From JABHIE01 sp964584805 (GTDB lineage: Bacteria > Planctomycetota > UBA1135): a stretch of 55,271 nucleotides of DNA. The stretch lies in the NCBI GenBank assembly GCA_964584805.1, contig CAZPAY010000018.1:1-55271 (forward strand), read 5' to 3'. The notes below the pieces were generated by a model, which was given only the letters and a program-made list of their open reading frames with translations, searched no databases and was not told the DNA's origin. Position numbers and translations under genes: made by a program. The stretch's first letter is position 1; each line of letters begins with the position of its first letter. Below, piece after piece: positions 42,654 to 51,175 of the stretch.

Positions 42654-44219
42654 ATGACTGACAGCACCCACCCGTCTCAAAACTCGGAATCTCTTTGGCA
42701 ACAGGTCAAAGGATTTTCGGGTCTCTTCTGGACCGCCAACTGGATGGAGCTCATCGAGCGCTTCTCCTATTACGGCCTGCGCACGGTAGTGCCGATTTAT
42801 ATGGTGCTGGCTTACGAAAAAGGCGGTCCGCAATTCACCCACATCGAAAAGGCGAGCATCTTTGCTTACTGGGCTTTGGTGCAATCGTTTATTCCCGTTT
42901 TCACGGGCGGTTTTGCAGATCGCTTTGGGTATAAATTAAACATCGCCATCGCGACTATTGTAAAAATCGCGGGTTACCTTGTGATGGGTTATGCGATTCG
43001 TATCGCCGCGGTTCTGAACCATGGTGATATCAACGGTGTCGACGGCAACATCAACGGCGCAGCCGGCGGCGAATACACCTACTGGATTTTCTTCATCGGC
43101 GCGATGCTGCTTGCTGCCGGTACTGCGATTTTCAAACCTGGCCTACAAGGCATGGTCGCGAAAATCATGCCCAAATCACGGGCATCGACGGGTTGGGGCA
43201 TTTTTTACCAAATGGTCAACATCGGCGCATTCTTAGGACCATTGCTCGCTGGCCCGCTTCGCTTAATGGATTGGGAGTATGTCTTCCTCGCTTGCTCCTT
43301 CGCGATTGCACTCAACTTCATACCGCTCTTTTTCTTCGCCGAGCCAGAGCGTTCCGAAGAAGAGAAAGATGACTCAAGCATTATGAAATCTCTGGTCAAT
43401 AGCTTTAAAGGCCTCTTTGAGCCACGGCTACTTGCTTTTACGCTTTTGTTTTCAGGCTTCTGGCTGATGTTCTTTCAGCTCTTCGACATCCTGCCGAACT
43501 TTATCGACGACTGGGTCGACAGCCGCGAAATTGGCACCATGCTCAAGGGCACATTTGGCGGCATCGTCCCCATCAACGAAAACGGCAACCTCGGCCAAGA
43601 ATGGATGATTAACATCAACGCGCTCATGATTTCGCTCATGGCATTCTGGATGGGATACATCACAGGCAAAGTCAAATCACTCCACGCGATGATCCTTGGC
43701 ATTCTTGTTTCCTGCGCCGCAATCTGGATGCTCGGCATGAACATGGACGGATGGTGGTGCTTGTTCGCAATCGGTATTTTCTCTCTTGGCGAAATGGCCG
43801 CCAGCCCAACCAAGTTGCGCTACCTTGCGAGCATTGCACCCCCTGGCCGCTCAGGTGCTTATATGGGTTACGCAAATGCAACCGTCGGTATCGGCTGGTT
43901 TTTCGGATCCCTCATCGCGGGCTCCTGGTATGAAAACACCGGCGATAAAGTGAATTTGGCAAAACGGTTTTTGGTCGACAACCTCGGTCAAACACAAGCC
44001 GCGGTAGATGGTTTAAAGAAAACAGAAGTCGTTGACCGGCTCGTGGAATTAAGCCCCAATCTCAACGACGCGTGGGAAGCCAAGCAATTGCTTTGGGACA
44101 CCTACCACCCTTACGAGATGTGGACTTACTTTGCGCTCATCGGCCTAGGCTCAATGTTTGGCTTAATGGTGTTTAATCACATCACACAAAAGCAAGACGC
44201 GGCTAAAGCGAAAGCCTAA
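42654..44219 (+). CDS. POT family (PTR2) proton-dependent oligopeptide transporter
   Basis: A 521-residue MFS transporter with about 12-14 helices. The first helix has W-M-E-L-I-E-R-F-S-Y-Y-G-L-R-T, matching the E-x-x-E-R-F-x-Y-Y-G proton/peptide motif of POT proteins, and G-G-F-A-D-R-F-G-Y follows as the loop motif. F-K-P-G-L-Q-G-M-V-A is the conserved helix 5 segment. P-T-K-L-R-Y and the closing helix (L-I-G-L-G-S-M-F-G-L-M-V-F) complete the picture. The ATG at 42654 is preferred; 42636 is also possible. It imports di- and tripeptides with protons across the inner membrane and pairs with the divergent dipeptidase gene. Confidence 0.93.
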   Translation: MTDSTHPSQNSESLWQQVKGFSGLFWTANWMELIERFSYYGLRTVVPIYMVLAYEKGGPQFTHIEKASIFAYWALVQSFIPVFTGGFADRFGYKLNIAIATIVKIAGYLVMGYAIRIAAVLNHGDINGVDGNINGAAGGEYTYWIFFIGAMLLAAGTAIFKPGLQGMVAKIMPKSRASTGWGIFYQMVNIGAFLGPLLAGPLRLMDWEYVFLACSFAIALNFIPLFFFAEPERSEEEKDDSSIMKSLVNSFKGLFEPRLLAFTLLFSGFWLMFFQLFDILPNFIDDWVDSREIGTMLKGTFGGIVPINENGNLGQEWMININALMISLMAFWMGYITGKVKSLHAMILGILVSCAAIWMLGMNMDGWWCLFAIGIFSLGEMAASPTKLRYLASIAPPGRSGAYMGYANATVGIGWFFGSLIAGSWYENTGDKVNLAKRFLVDNLGQTQAAVDGLKKTEVVDRLVELSPNLNDAWEAKQLLWDTYHPYEMWTYFALIGLGSMFGLMVFNHITQKQDAAKAKA

Positions 44220-44249
44220 GCGCAGCACTTAGTAAACGCCACCACGCGT

Positions 44250-44498
44250 CTAAGACGCCAAACCAAATTGACCAAAGCTCGCATAAATCGGGCGGAGGTC
44301 ATGCAGGCCATCGAGCGACTCAATATCGTCGCGCACGGTTGCATAAGCCTGATCGACCGTTTCAGCATCAACCCAAATCGAAACCGATTGCGGGTCGCTC
44401 ATCTCGGTCATCTTGACACCGCTCATCGCCTCGATTGCCAAGCGAATTTGCTCACATAAATCGAGGTCAAAGCGGGCGAGGAAGCCTACGGTAGCCAT
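44250..44498 (-). CDS. Second NapD-like protein
   Basis: An 82-residue ferredoxin-like-fold protein starting M-A-T-V-G-F-L-A-R-F. It has the pattern of NapD: a first strand, a helix I-R-L-A-I-E-A-M-S-G-V, strand V-S-I-W-V-D-A, a second helix, and a closing strand L-R-P-I-Y-A-S-F. It resembles the NapD at 49174 (V-R-P-V-Y-A-N-F). NapD binds the Tat signal peptide of NapA during assembly. A second copy at the far end of the cluster may serve another Tat substrate such as NapG or the Rieske protein. The longer frame to 44636 overlaps the lipoprotein gene and is unlikely. Confidence 0.72.
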   Translation of the reverse strand: MATVGFLARFDLDLCEQIRLAIEAMSGVKMTEMSDPQSVSIWVDAETVDQAYATVRDDIESLDGLHDLRPIYASFGQFGLAS

Positions 44499-44598
44499 GG
44501 CAAGGTTTAAGCCTTGTATCGCCAACTCGCCAGTTGGTTTTTTTGTCGTGCATAAAATAGGGCAATATACTTCCTGAGATTTTTTCGCGGTAAGAGCC

Positions 44599-45009
44599 TT
44601 ATTGCTGCCCAGGAATGCGCAACCCAGTGCTTTCATGAGTTAGCCAGACTTCCGCCTTCCCGCCACTGAGCCTGCCACCCACGCGATAAGTTTGCCCCGC
44701 AACGGCCTCAAAAGTAAGGGTCGCCTGCTCGCTGAAATGAATCAGTGCATACTCACGGCTAACCATTATTTTTACGGTATGCACCCCGGGTAAAACAGTC
44801 GCGCGATCGGCAAAAATCCCTAACGCCACGCCATCAACTTCTTGAAGAAAAACCGAATCCAAAATGCTTGCGAATGGATTAGACAAAATGTGTGCGACTT
44901 CCGTTTCGGGGCGGGCCGGCCCTGAGTAATGCTGCACACTGCCACAACTCAAAAGTATGCTTGCAAAAAGCAAAACCCAAGAGCATGGAATCCCGCCGTG
45001 AATCCTCAT
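44599..45009 (-). CDS. Hypothetical lipoprotein in the nitrate cluster
   Basis: A 136-residue protein with a leader ending in S-I-L-L-S-C (lipobox, Cys22). The mature part is beta-rich, with V-L-P-G-V-H-T-V-K-I-M-V near the middle and F-E-A-V-A-G-Q-T-Y-R-V-G, the pattern of small periplasmic PEGA-like or hypothetical lipoproteins. The V-L-P-G-x-H-x-V segment is common where a fold ends in a beta hairpin. It is between napH and the second napD on the same strand. No function can be assigned. Confidence 0.7.
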   Translation of the reverse strand: MRIHGGIPCSWVLLFASILLSCGSVQHYSGPARPETEVAHILSNPFASILDSVFLQEVDGVALGIFADRATVLPGVHTVKIMVSREYALIHFSEQATLTFEAVAGQTYRVGGRLSGGKAEVWLTHESTGLRIPGQQ

Positions 45010-45032
45010 GCCATAATTCTAGAGAATCAAAC

Positions 45033-45854
45033 TTAGACTTCAAAGCTAACCCCAGTTGCGAGAAACTCACGGGGGCAAACATCGACGCAATCACCGCAAC
45101 GCGTGCACTCTGGGTCGCTAATACTTGGCGCGTTAATGCCAGAATAATTTGATGCGACATCAATACCCATGGAACAAGTGCGCGAGCAACGCTGACAAGG
45201 GGGCGTAGTGCTGTGGTCTTTTACGACTTTAATTCGAAAAACACCAAAGCGGCCAATGAGTGAATAAAACGCTCCCAGCGGGCAAAGCGAACGACACCAC
45301 AAGCGCCGACTGAATACATCCCCAACGAGGACGGCACCTAAAACAACTAGCTCTGGACCGACGCCAAAGAGCGTGCTCCAAACCAAAATGTTAATGGGTG
45401 AAACTGTGGCAAAAATGGGAAGTCCTGAAAGCAAGCTCCAGATAAACACCAAAAGTAATGTGCGGTACTTCCAATGCCTCGGGGTCAAATTATCTTTTTC
45501 TTCATCTAGAAACCGGCAGCGAATGGAGTCGACCAAATCAAGCACCAAGCCAAGTGGACAGAGCCATCCGCAAAATGCGCGGCCGAGGGCTGCCCAAAAA
45601 CCGACAAGCAAAACCGCGGCGACTCCAAAGCTCCAACTTGTGGGGCCTGTTGCAAAGCTGACTTCAATCGCCGCAAGTGGATCAACGAGCTGCAGCACGC
45701 CAAACAACTCTGTGCCGGTCATGCTGCCCTTTAGCCAGGGGAATCCATTCGAGGTACCAGCCAACAACAGTATCCAAAAGCCTATCGCTGTCAATCGCCG
45801 CGCAATCGTCCACCGCGGAAAACGGCCGGATGCTTGAGGTCGATTTACTTTCAC
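45033..45854 (-). CDS. napH: NapH-like quinol dehydrogenase membrane subunit
   Basis: A 273-residue membrane protein with four to five helices. Two conserved cysteine motifs, F-C-G-W-L-C-P-L-G and W-C-R-S-L-C-P-L-G, sit at helix ends, as in NapH/NosR-like proteins. The cytoplasmic C-terminus has two ferredoxin motifs, C-Q-R-C-S-R-T-C and C-T-R-C-G-D-C-V-D-V-C-P, for two [4Fe-4S] clusters. NapH accepts electrons from menaquinol or ubiquinol and passes them to NapG. Its ATG overlaps the napG stop (ATGA). There is no NapC in the window, so NapGH may be the sole quinol-oxidising route for Nap. Confidence 0.9.
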   Translation of the reverse strand: MKVNRPQASGRFPRWTIARRLTAIGFWILLLAGTSNGFPWLKGSMTGTELFGVLQLVDPLAAIEVSFATGPTSWSFGVAAVLLVGFWAALGRAFCGWLCPLGLVLDLVDSIRCRFLDEEKDNLTPRHWKYRTLLLVFIWSLLSGLPIFATVSPINILVWSTLFGVGPELVVLGAVLVGDVFSRRLWCRSLCPLGAFYSLIGRFGVFRIKVVKDHSTTPPCQRCSRTCSMGIDVASNYSGINAPSISDPECTRCGDCVDVCPREFLATGVSFEV

Positions 45855-46465
45855 GCCTCTGCACCTCGCGGAACCATTTCAACGGCACTCACTTCCATTA
45901 AGCAAGCCCACTCGCATAAACCACAACCTACGCACTTGTCCTCGACAATGATGGCCCGGCCTCGTTCGTCGAGGCGAATCGCTTCATCCGGAAACGGGCA
46001 TGCGTGCCAACAAGCGCGACAAACGGTGTTGTTCCAGGCCCAACATGTATCGCGATTGATCTTGGCAATACCAATGCGCACTTTTTCACGAGCGGTCTGA
46101 CCTGCTTCGTCAACGACTGGCTGCAGTGCTGTGCTCGGGCAAACCTTGATGCACTCCAAATCATCATGGCCCTTGCATAAGTTACACGGCTCACTTCGCG
46201 CGACAAAAAATGGTGTGCCCAAAGCGACGCCTTCCCCCGCGTGTGCAAGCATTAAAGCATCTTGAGGGCAAGCCTCAATGCAGCGCCCGCAACGCAAACA
46301 CGCACCTAAAAAATCATGCTCGTCTCGCGCACCCGGAGGCCGCAATAAAGAAACTGGGTGCGCGTGTTTCAGCGCACCCAGCACGAACCCTCCCCCGACG
46401 GCGGCCGCCAAGTAGGCGGCACCGAAGAGGAGGTGGCGACGGGAGAAGTTTTTCTCCAGCGACAC
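45851..46465 (-). CDS. napG: NapG-like ferredoxin-type protein
   Basis: A 204-residue Tat-exported protein: S-R-R-H-L-L-F-G is the twin-arginine signal, followed by a hydrophobic helix. The mature part carries four [4Fe-4S] motifs: C-L-R-C-G-R-C-I-E-A-C-P, C-N-L-C-K-G...C-I-K-V-C-P, C-R-A-C-W-H-A-C-P, and C-V-G-C-G-L-C-E-W-A-C. That is the count of NapG. It takes electrons from NapH on the periplasmic face and delivers them to NapB/NapA. It is coupled to napH by a 4-base overlap and follows the diheme gene by 8 bases. Confidence 0.92.
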   Translation of the reverse strand: MSLEKNFSRRHLLFGAAYLAAAVGGGFVLGALKHAHPVSLLRPPGARDEHDFLGACLRCGRCIEACPQDALMLAHAGEGVALGTPFFVARSEPCNLCKGHDDLECIKVCPSTALQPVVDEAGQTAREKVRIGIAKINRDTCWAWNNTVCRACWHACPFPDEAIRLDERGRAIIVEDKCVGCGLCEWACLMEVSAVEMVPRGAEA

Positions 46466-46473
46466 CGTAAAAA

Positions 46474-46785
46474 CTACTCAGGATTAACCGTGTGACAAGT
46501 GCGGCACTTACCTTGCACTAGCAACTCAGACATCCCGTCATGCACCACAATCGGCGCATCGTTAGAACCATCTTTATGGCAGTTTAAGCAGGTACTCTTT
46601 GTCCAAGAAGCACGCCACTCAGGTTCGTGGTCGTCATCGTTGGGCAACACCGGGGGGAATGCATTGCCAGCGTAGATACCGCCCGCGTCTTGAGAGTTAC
46701 CCGTGATTTCATCCGGGCCGCCGCCGCAAGCGGAGAGACCCAAAACCAGGGAAAGAAGCGCGAAAGTCATTAAGAATTGTTTCAT
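46474..46785 (-). CDS. napB: Diheme c-type cytochrome, NapB-like lipoprotein
   Basis: A 103-residue precursor with two CxxCH heme sites, C-L-N-C-H and C-R-T-C-H, as in NapB. The region before the first site (A-F-P-P-V-L-P) resembles the P-P-x-x-P-H stretch of NapB. The leader ends L-S-A-C, a lipobox, so the protein should be membrane-anchored rather than soluble; it is also shorter than classical NapB (about 150). A strong AAGGAGGAAA ribosome binding site lies before the ATG on the minus strand. It lies 12 bases after napA and should be its electron-transfer subunit. Confidence 0.85.
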   Translation of the reverse strand: MKQFLMTFALLSLVLGLSACGGGPDEITGNSQDAGGIYAGNAFPPVLPNDDDHEPEWRASWTKSTCLNCHKDGSNDAPIVVHDGMSELLVQGKCRTCHTVNPE

Positions 46786-46797
46786 CGTTTTTCCTCC

Positions 46798-49131
46798 TTA
46801 GGCTTTAGCAAGTTTCACGGCACAAATTTTGAACTCTGGCTGCTTTGAGCCAGGGTCAATTGCATCAATCGTGACTTTATTAATCAAGCTCGGATCATCG
46901 GCCCAGTGCCAAGGTACAAAAATCATGCCCTCGCGTGGTGCGCGCACCACTTTGACCATGACCCTTGCTTCACCGCGACGCGATGTAATCTTGAGCTTAT
47001 CACCCGACTTCACGCCAAGCTTCGTGGCGTCAAGTGGGTTTACCTCAACATAGCATTCGGGGTACGACCGTGCGAGCTCAGGAGCCTGCATCGTCATCGT
47101 GCCTGTGTGCCAATGTTCAATCACGCGACCCGTGGTCAAAACAAAGTTGTACTCGGCATCGGTTGGCTCAGCCGGAGGAAGCACGGGGCGCCCCCAAACA
47201 ATCGCGCGTTTGTCTTTTGCTGCGTAGAACTGCAATTCACCTGGCTTAATGGAATCATCTTTGTAAGCCGCCACACGATCCATCGTTGGGTCATCGCCCT
47301 TAACGAAACGACGCGTTGTGCCGGGGTGATTTACATCAGGGCAAGGCCAGCGCAAGCCACGCTCTTTCTCAAGGCGCGCACGAGTCATGCCGCGGAAGTC
47401 ATAAGGTGTATCTTTACTGGCTTCGAGAATTTCTTCCCAAACATTTTCGTAAAGCCTGACCTCATTCTCAGCCGCGAACTTGTCAACATAACCAGCCGCG
47501 ACAACGCCGCGCTCTTGCAAGCCCTTGGCGAAGTCGTACATAATTTGCAGGTCAGCGCGACACTCGCCCGGAGCATCCTGCACTTTCGGATGCAATTGAT
47601 AGCGACGCTCAGACATGCCAAAGACACCGCTCTTCTCTGACCACATTGAAGCGGGCAAAAGGACGTCTGCGTCTTGCGTCGTCAACGTTGGGTAAGAATC
47701 CAACACTATGGTGAATTGATTCTTAATCGATGGGCGATGCTTGTTTGCGTTTGGCAGAGAGTGCGACGGGTTGGTCGTGGTCACAAACATGGCCTCGATT
47801 TCGCCCGCACCCATTGCATCAAACATTGCAATCGTGTGTTTCCCGGGCTTGCGAGGGATAATCCCAGGTTTCGCACCCCAGAATTTTTCAAACTTCTTGC
47901 AATGCTCGTCTTTCTTGACCAAGTGGCCGTAAGGGAGCAAGTGGCACAAAGAACCCGTATCCCGCACACCACCGCAAGCGTTTGGCTGACCGGTTAACGA
48001 GAAAGGAGTCATCCCTGGCTTGCCAATTTGGCCTGTGATCAAATGCAGGTTGTGCATCAAGTTGTTCGCCCAAACACCACGGATGCGCTGGTTTAAGCCC
48101 ATTGTCCAGAAGGACGTCGATGGCCCTTTCGCAAACCAAACAGCGGCCTTGCGAATATCCCCCGCTGGCACACCGCATATCGCCTCTGCTTTTTCGGGAG
48201 TGAATTGCTCGAGCCACTCTTTGTAGCCGGCAAAATCAACTCCTTTTACACCATCATCTGTATGCACTTTAAACTGAACATTCTTGCCCGCAAAGGCATC
48301 GTCTTGAAAGTTCAATTCGCAAATCACTTGCGCCATCGCATGGAAAAGCGCGAGGTCGTAGCCGGGTTTTGGCTGCAGATACAGGTCAGCAATCGAGCTC
48401 ACGGGTGAACGACGCGGGTCAACACAAATGACTTTAATATCGCCACCTTCACTTTTTCGCTTCATGATTTGGTCAAAAATCACGGGGTGGCACTCAGCCG
48501 TATTCGACCCCACCAAGAAGAAGACCTTGGCGTGTTCGATATCGTCATAAGCGCCCATGGGCTCATCTTTACCAAAAGTCGAAACATAACCACCCACAGC
48601 CGAAGCCATGCACAAGCGAGGGTTGCCCTCAACATTGTTGGTTCCGATACCGCCCTTCATGAAGCGATTCATGAAGTAAGACTCTTCAGTCGTCGCCTGC
48701 CCCGAGCCGTAATAAGCCACCGCATTAGGGCCCTTACGCTTGATGACTTCAGCGAACTTATCGCAGGCGACCTTCATCGCCTCATCCCAAGAAACGCGCT
48801 CTAGCTTGCCATTCTTGCGCACCATGGGGTACTTAAGGCGGTTTTCGCTATTCACGATTTTGGGCAAGAACAAAGATTTAGCGCAAACCAAACCTTTCGT
48901 CGTGGGGTGGTCGTTGTCGCCGCGCAGGGCAACAAACTTATTGTCTTTGACGCCAAGGACGACGCCACAGCCCGTGCCGCAGAAACGGCAGACTGACTTG
49001 ACCCACTTATCGGGTTGGTTACGGATGTTGCGGACGGGGTCGCCCTGCTCGCCAGAACAGGCCCCTCCCGCGGCAGCGACAACTGCGGTTACGGCAGCAG
49101 CCTTAATGAAATCACGGCGGTTAGTTTGCAT
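46798..49131 (-). CDS. napA: Periplasmic nitrate reductase, catalytic subunit
   Basis: A 777-residue molybdopterin oxidoreductase. The Tat signal is N-R-R-D-F-I-K. The [4Fe-4S] motif is C-R-F-C-G-T-G-C-G-V near residue 48. The Mo ligand should be the Cys of R-L-C-M-A-S-A-V, and the Lys in G-L-V-C-A-K-S-L links cluster and cofactor. N-Q-R-I-R-G-V-W and L-T-G-Q-P-N-A-C-G-G-V-R-D-T-G fit NapA/NasA. The signal region ends G-G-A-C-S-G, so lipidation after Tat export is possible. It is about 50 residues shorter than the E. coli enzyme. It reduces nitrate to nitrite in the periplasm. Closely related assimilatory or formate enzymes are less likely given the NapB/D/G/H partners. Confidence 0.94.
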   Translation of the reverse strand: MQTNRRDFIKAAAVTAVVAAAGGACSGEQGDPVRNIRNQPDKWVKSVCRFCGTGCGVVLGVKDNKFVALRGDNDHPTTKGLVCAKSLFLPKIVNSENRLKYPMVRKNGKLERVSWDEAMKVACDKFAEVIKRKGPNAVAYYGSGQATTEESYFMNRFMKGGIGTNNVEGNPRLCMASAVGGYVSTFGKDEPMGAYDDIEHAKVFFLVGSNTAECHPVIFDQIMKRKSEGGDIKVICVDPRRSPVSSIADLYLQPKPGYDLALFHAMAQVICELNFQDDAFAGKNVQFKVHTDDGVKGVDFAGYKEWLEQFTPEKAEAICGVPAGDIRKAAVWFAKGPSTSFWTMGLNQRIRGVWANNLMHNLHLITGQIGKPGMTPFSLTGQPNACGGVRDTGSLCHLLPYGHLVKKDEHCKKFEKFWGAKPGIIPRKPGKHTIAMFDAMGAGEIEAMFVTTTNPSHSLPNANKHRPSIKNQFTIVLDSYPTLTTQDADVLLPASMWSEKSGVFGMSERRYQLHPKVQDAPGECRADLQIMYDFAKGLQERGVVAAGYVDKFAAENEVRLYENVWEEILEASKDTPYDFRGMTRARLEKERGLRWPCPDVNHPGTTRRFVKGDDPTMDRVAAYKDDSIKPGELQFYAAKDKRAIVWGRPVLPPAEPTDAEYNFVLTTGRVIEHWHTGTMTMQAPELARSYPECYVEVNPLDATKLGVKSGDKLKITSRRGEARVMVKVVRAPREGMIFVPWHWADDPSLINKVTIDAIDPGSKQPEFKICAVKLAKA

Positions 49132-49173
49132 CGTTTTTATGGATGAGGGTTCGGTTGGTTTATTAGCCGTCTA

Positions 49174-49419
49174 CTAAACTTCGAGGTCGTCCTCAAAATT
49201 CGCGTAAACCGGCCTGACGCTCAGGATGCCATCAACAAGCGGTAGCTTTTTTTCAAGCAAGGCTCTTGCGTCGTCTAAAGACTCGGATTCAATCAGAATG
49301 CCGAGCTTTTCTGGGACACCTACATCGAAAGTCGTCACACCGTGGTGGGCGGTCAGTCCGGACTTCACCTCAGAGAGGTACTCACGGTCGATGCGTGCGA
49401 GGGCTCCGACAACAGGCAT
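49174..49419 (-). CDS. napD: NapD chaperone
   Basis: An 81-residue ferredoxin-like-fold protein starting M-P-V-V-G-A-L-A-R-I-D, with I-L-I-E-S-E-S-L, A-R-A-L-L-E-K-K-L and the ending G-I-L-S-V-R-P-V-Y-A-N-F, which matches the G-V-L-S-x-x-L-V-Y-H-x-x end of NapD. NapD binds the NapA Tat signal peptide and holds back export until the cofactor is inserted. It directly precedes napA (42 bases). Confidence 0.87.
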   Translation of the reverse strand: MPVVGALARIDREYLSEVKSGLTAHHGVTTFDVGVPEKLGILIESESLDDARALLEKKLPLVDGILSVRPVYANFEDDLEV

Positions 49420-49455
49420 TAGTTTGCGTTTTGTTTAAGTGTCTCAGGAAAGTTA

Positions 49456-49487
49456 CAAGGGTGCTCTGATTGCTCAGAGCACCCTTG
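49456..49487. other. Perfect 14-bp hairpin between the octaheme gene and napD
   Basis: The arms 49456-49469 and 49474-49487 are exact inverse complements around TTGC. Neither side has a good T run. It may weaken or protect the transcript between the Rieske-cytochrome b-octaheme genes and the nap genes, acting as a partial terminator or processing barrier. Confidence 0.75.
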
Positions 49488-49519
49488 GGAGTGAATCATG
49501 ATTTGATTCCTATGCAGAT

Positions 49520-51148
49520 TTACTTATCGAATTCGAAAATACGATCAGGCTTAGTCTTGGTGAACCACTGATGCTCAGGGCGCTTCAAGATTTCTTGAAT
49601 CTTCGCGAGAATCGCTTGGCCACCTTCTGGGTTGCCGTGCTCCATGGCGTGGTGCGCCATTTCTTCGGCTTGAGGCAGAAGCTCCATGTAGAAACGCTCA
49701 GCGACCTCGTAGAGACCGTGCCAGTGCGTGTAGTCAGGAGCATTCATTGCAGCACCGTGACGAGCACGGCGGCCCTCGTGGTGCCAGAGGTAGAACCAAG
49801 TCCACTCAATTTCTTCGTCGAACATCGCACCTGTGCGCACATTGCTTGACTTGAGAAGACCCATCAACTGCTTGCCAGGCTCTGCGAACTTCTGGTTGTA
49901 AAGCACAACCAAGTCATCGTATTGCATGTAGAACTTGTTGACGTAATCCTTCGAGTGACAGTTGTGGCAAGCATCTTGCATACGACCACGCTTGTTTTGC
50001 CAAGAGTCACCACCATCAGCCAAGAGGCGTGCGCGCTCTTTAACATCTTTGGTTTTGATGAGTTTGTTGTCTTTGTCGGTGTCCATCACGACAGAGGCAG
50101 GTGGACGGTTATTCCAAGAGATGCGACGACCCACATCGTGGTGAATCTTGCCGCCATTATTAACATTGGCCGACATGTGGCAAGTTGCACAAGTTGGAGC
50201 CGCGTTGTAATCCTCACCCAAAACCCAAGTCTCACCGTCAAGGTTCAACTCGTCTTTCATGTCTCGATATGCGATACCGTGCTTGGACTCTTCGTAGACC
50301 TCTTTTTGAGGGTGGTCGGGGCCAAGGTGGCATTTGCCGCAGTTTTCAGGCTGACGCGCACGGCGTGGGCTAAAGTCGTGACGACTATGACAGGCTGTAC
50401 AAGAGCCCTTTGAGCCATCAAGGTTGAAGCGACCAATACCGGTGTTTGGCCATGACTGGTGATCAAGCATTGGCTTGCCATTTTCGTCCTTCATGACGCG
50501 CGCGGCAGCCTCTTTGTTGGTTGGCTGGCCCGTTTGACCTGGCTCAAGGAAGAGGTCGTCAAGAGTCACAACGCCACCATCAATCGTCTTCAGCGCAATC
50601 TTGGAGCCATGGCACTGTTTGCAGCCCAAGTTCACAAGACCAAAACCATTAATCATGTTGAAATCACCTTCGCGACCTGGGGTCATCCCGTGTGGTGCGA
50701 ATGGCACGCGGTTGCCCTCTGCCACCTCAGCGAGACGGTTATCAAGCGAAGCAAGAATGCGACCGGCCTTTGCGTGGTGAGAGTGTGCAAACTCTTCGTA
50801 CTCAGTCTCGTGGCACTTGGCGCAATCAAGAGGAGTTACGATTGTTGCAATCAATGCACCTTCGTGCTTGAAAGCGTCGACATCACCCACTTGAGCCTCG
50901 TGGCACTCAAAGCAACCGACACCTTTTAGTGCGTGACCAGAACCGGTCCAGTGAGAAGCGATGCCCGGAGTCTCTTTTTCGTGACACTCAACGCAGCGTT
51001 GTGAGCTGGCAGGAATCTCGATGTGAGGCTTGGTCAGACCGGCTTCTTGGGCCTTGCGTGCGACTTCCATTTGCTGGACGTAGAGCAAGGAGATGAGGAA
51101 AGTAATGCCGAGGACGGCAATGATGAACTTCTTAACGTTGAGGCTCAT
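49520..51148 (-). CDS. Octaheme c-type cytochrome of the hydroxylamine oxidoreductase family
   Basis: A 542-residue protein with one N-terminal helix (K-F-I-I-A-V-L-G-I-T-F-L-I-S-L-L) that anchors or exports it. Eight heme sites are seen in order: C-V-E-C-H, C-F-E-C-H, C-A-K-C-H, C-K-Q-C-H, C-T-A-C-H, C-G-K-C-H, C-A-T-C-H and C-H-N-C-H. Spacing and the long region after the last heme (W-T-W-F-Y-L-W-H-H-E-G, then H-W-H-G-L-Y-E-V) fit the HAO family, not NrfA or the octaheme nitrite reductases of Thioalkalivibrio. HAO-family enzymes either oxidise hydroxylamine or hydrazine, or reduce nitrite, depending on whether a Tyr is crosslinked to heme 4. I cannot place that Tyr safely without an alignment. 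The neighbours suggest linkage to the quinone pool through the Rieske/cytochrome b pair. Confidence 0.87.
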   Translation of the reverse strand: MSLNVKKFIIAVLGITFLISLLYVQQMEVARKAQEAGLTKPHIEIPASSQRCVECHEKETPGIASHWTGSGHALKGVGCFECHEAQVGDVDAFKHEGALIATIVTPLDCAKCHETEYEEFAHSHHAKAGRILASLDNRLAEVAEGNRVPFAPHGMTPGREGDFNMINGFGLVNLGCKQCHGSKIALKTIDGGVVTLDDLFLEPGQTGQPTNKEAAARVMKDENGKPMLDHQSWPNTGIGRFNLDGSKGSCTACHSRHDFSPRRARQPENCGKCHLGPDHPQKEVYEESKHGIAYRDMKDELNLDGETWVLGEDYNAAPTCATCHMSANVNNGGKIHHDVGRRISWNNRPPASVVMDTDKDNKLIKTKDVKERARLLADGGDSWQNKRGRMQDACHNCHSKDYVNKFYMQYDDLVVLYNQKFAEPGKQLMGLLKSSNVRTGAMFDEEIEWTWFYLWHHEGRRARHGAAMNAPDYTHWHGLYEVAERFYMELLPQAEEMAHHAMEHGNPEGGQAILAKIQEILKRPEHQWFTKTKPDRIFEFDK

Positions 51149-51175
51149 GGTTATTAATGTATTGGCTATGGGGGA

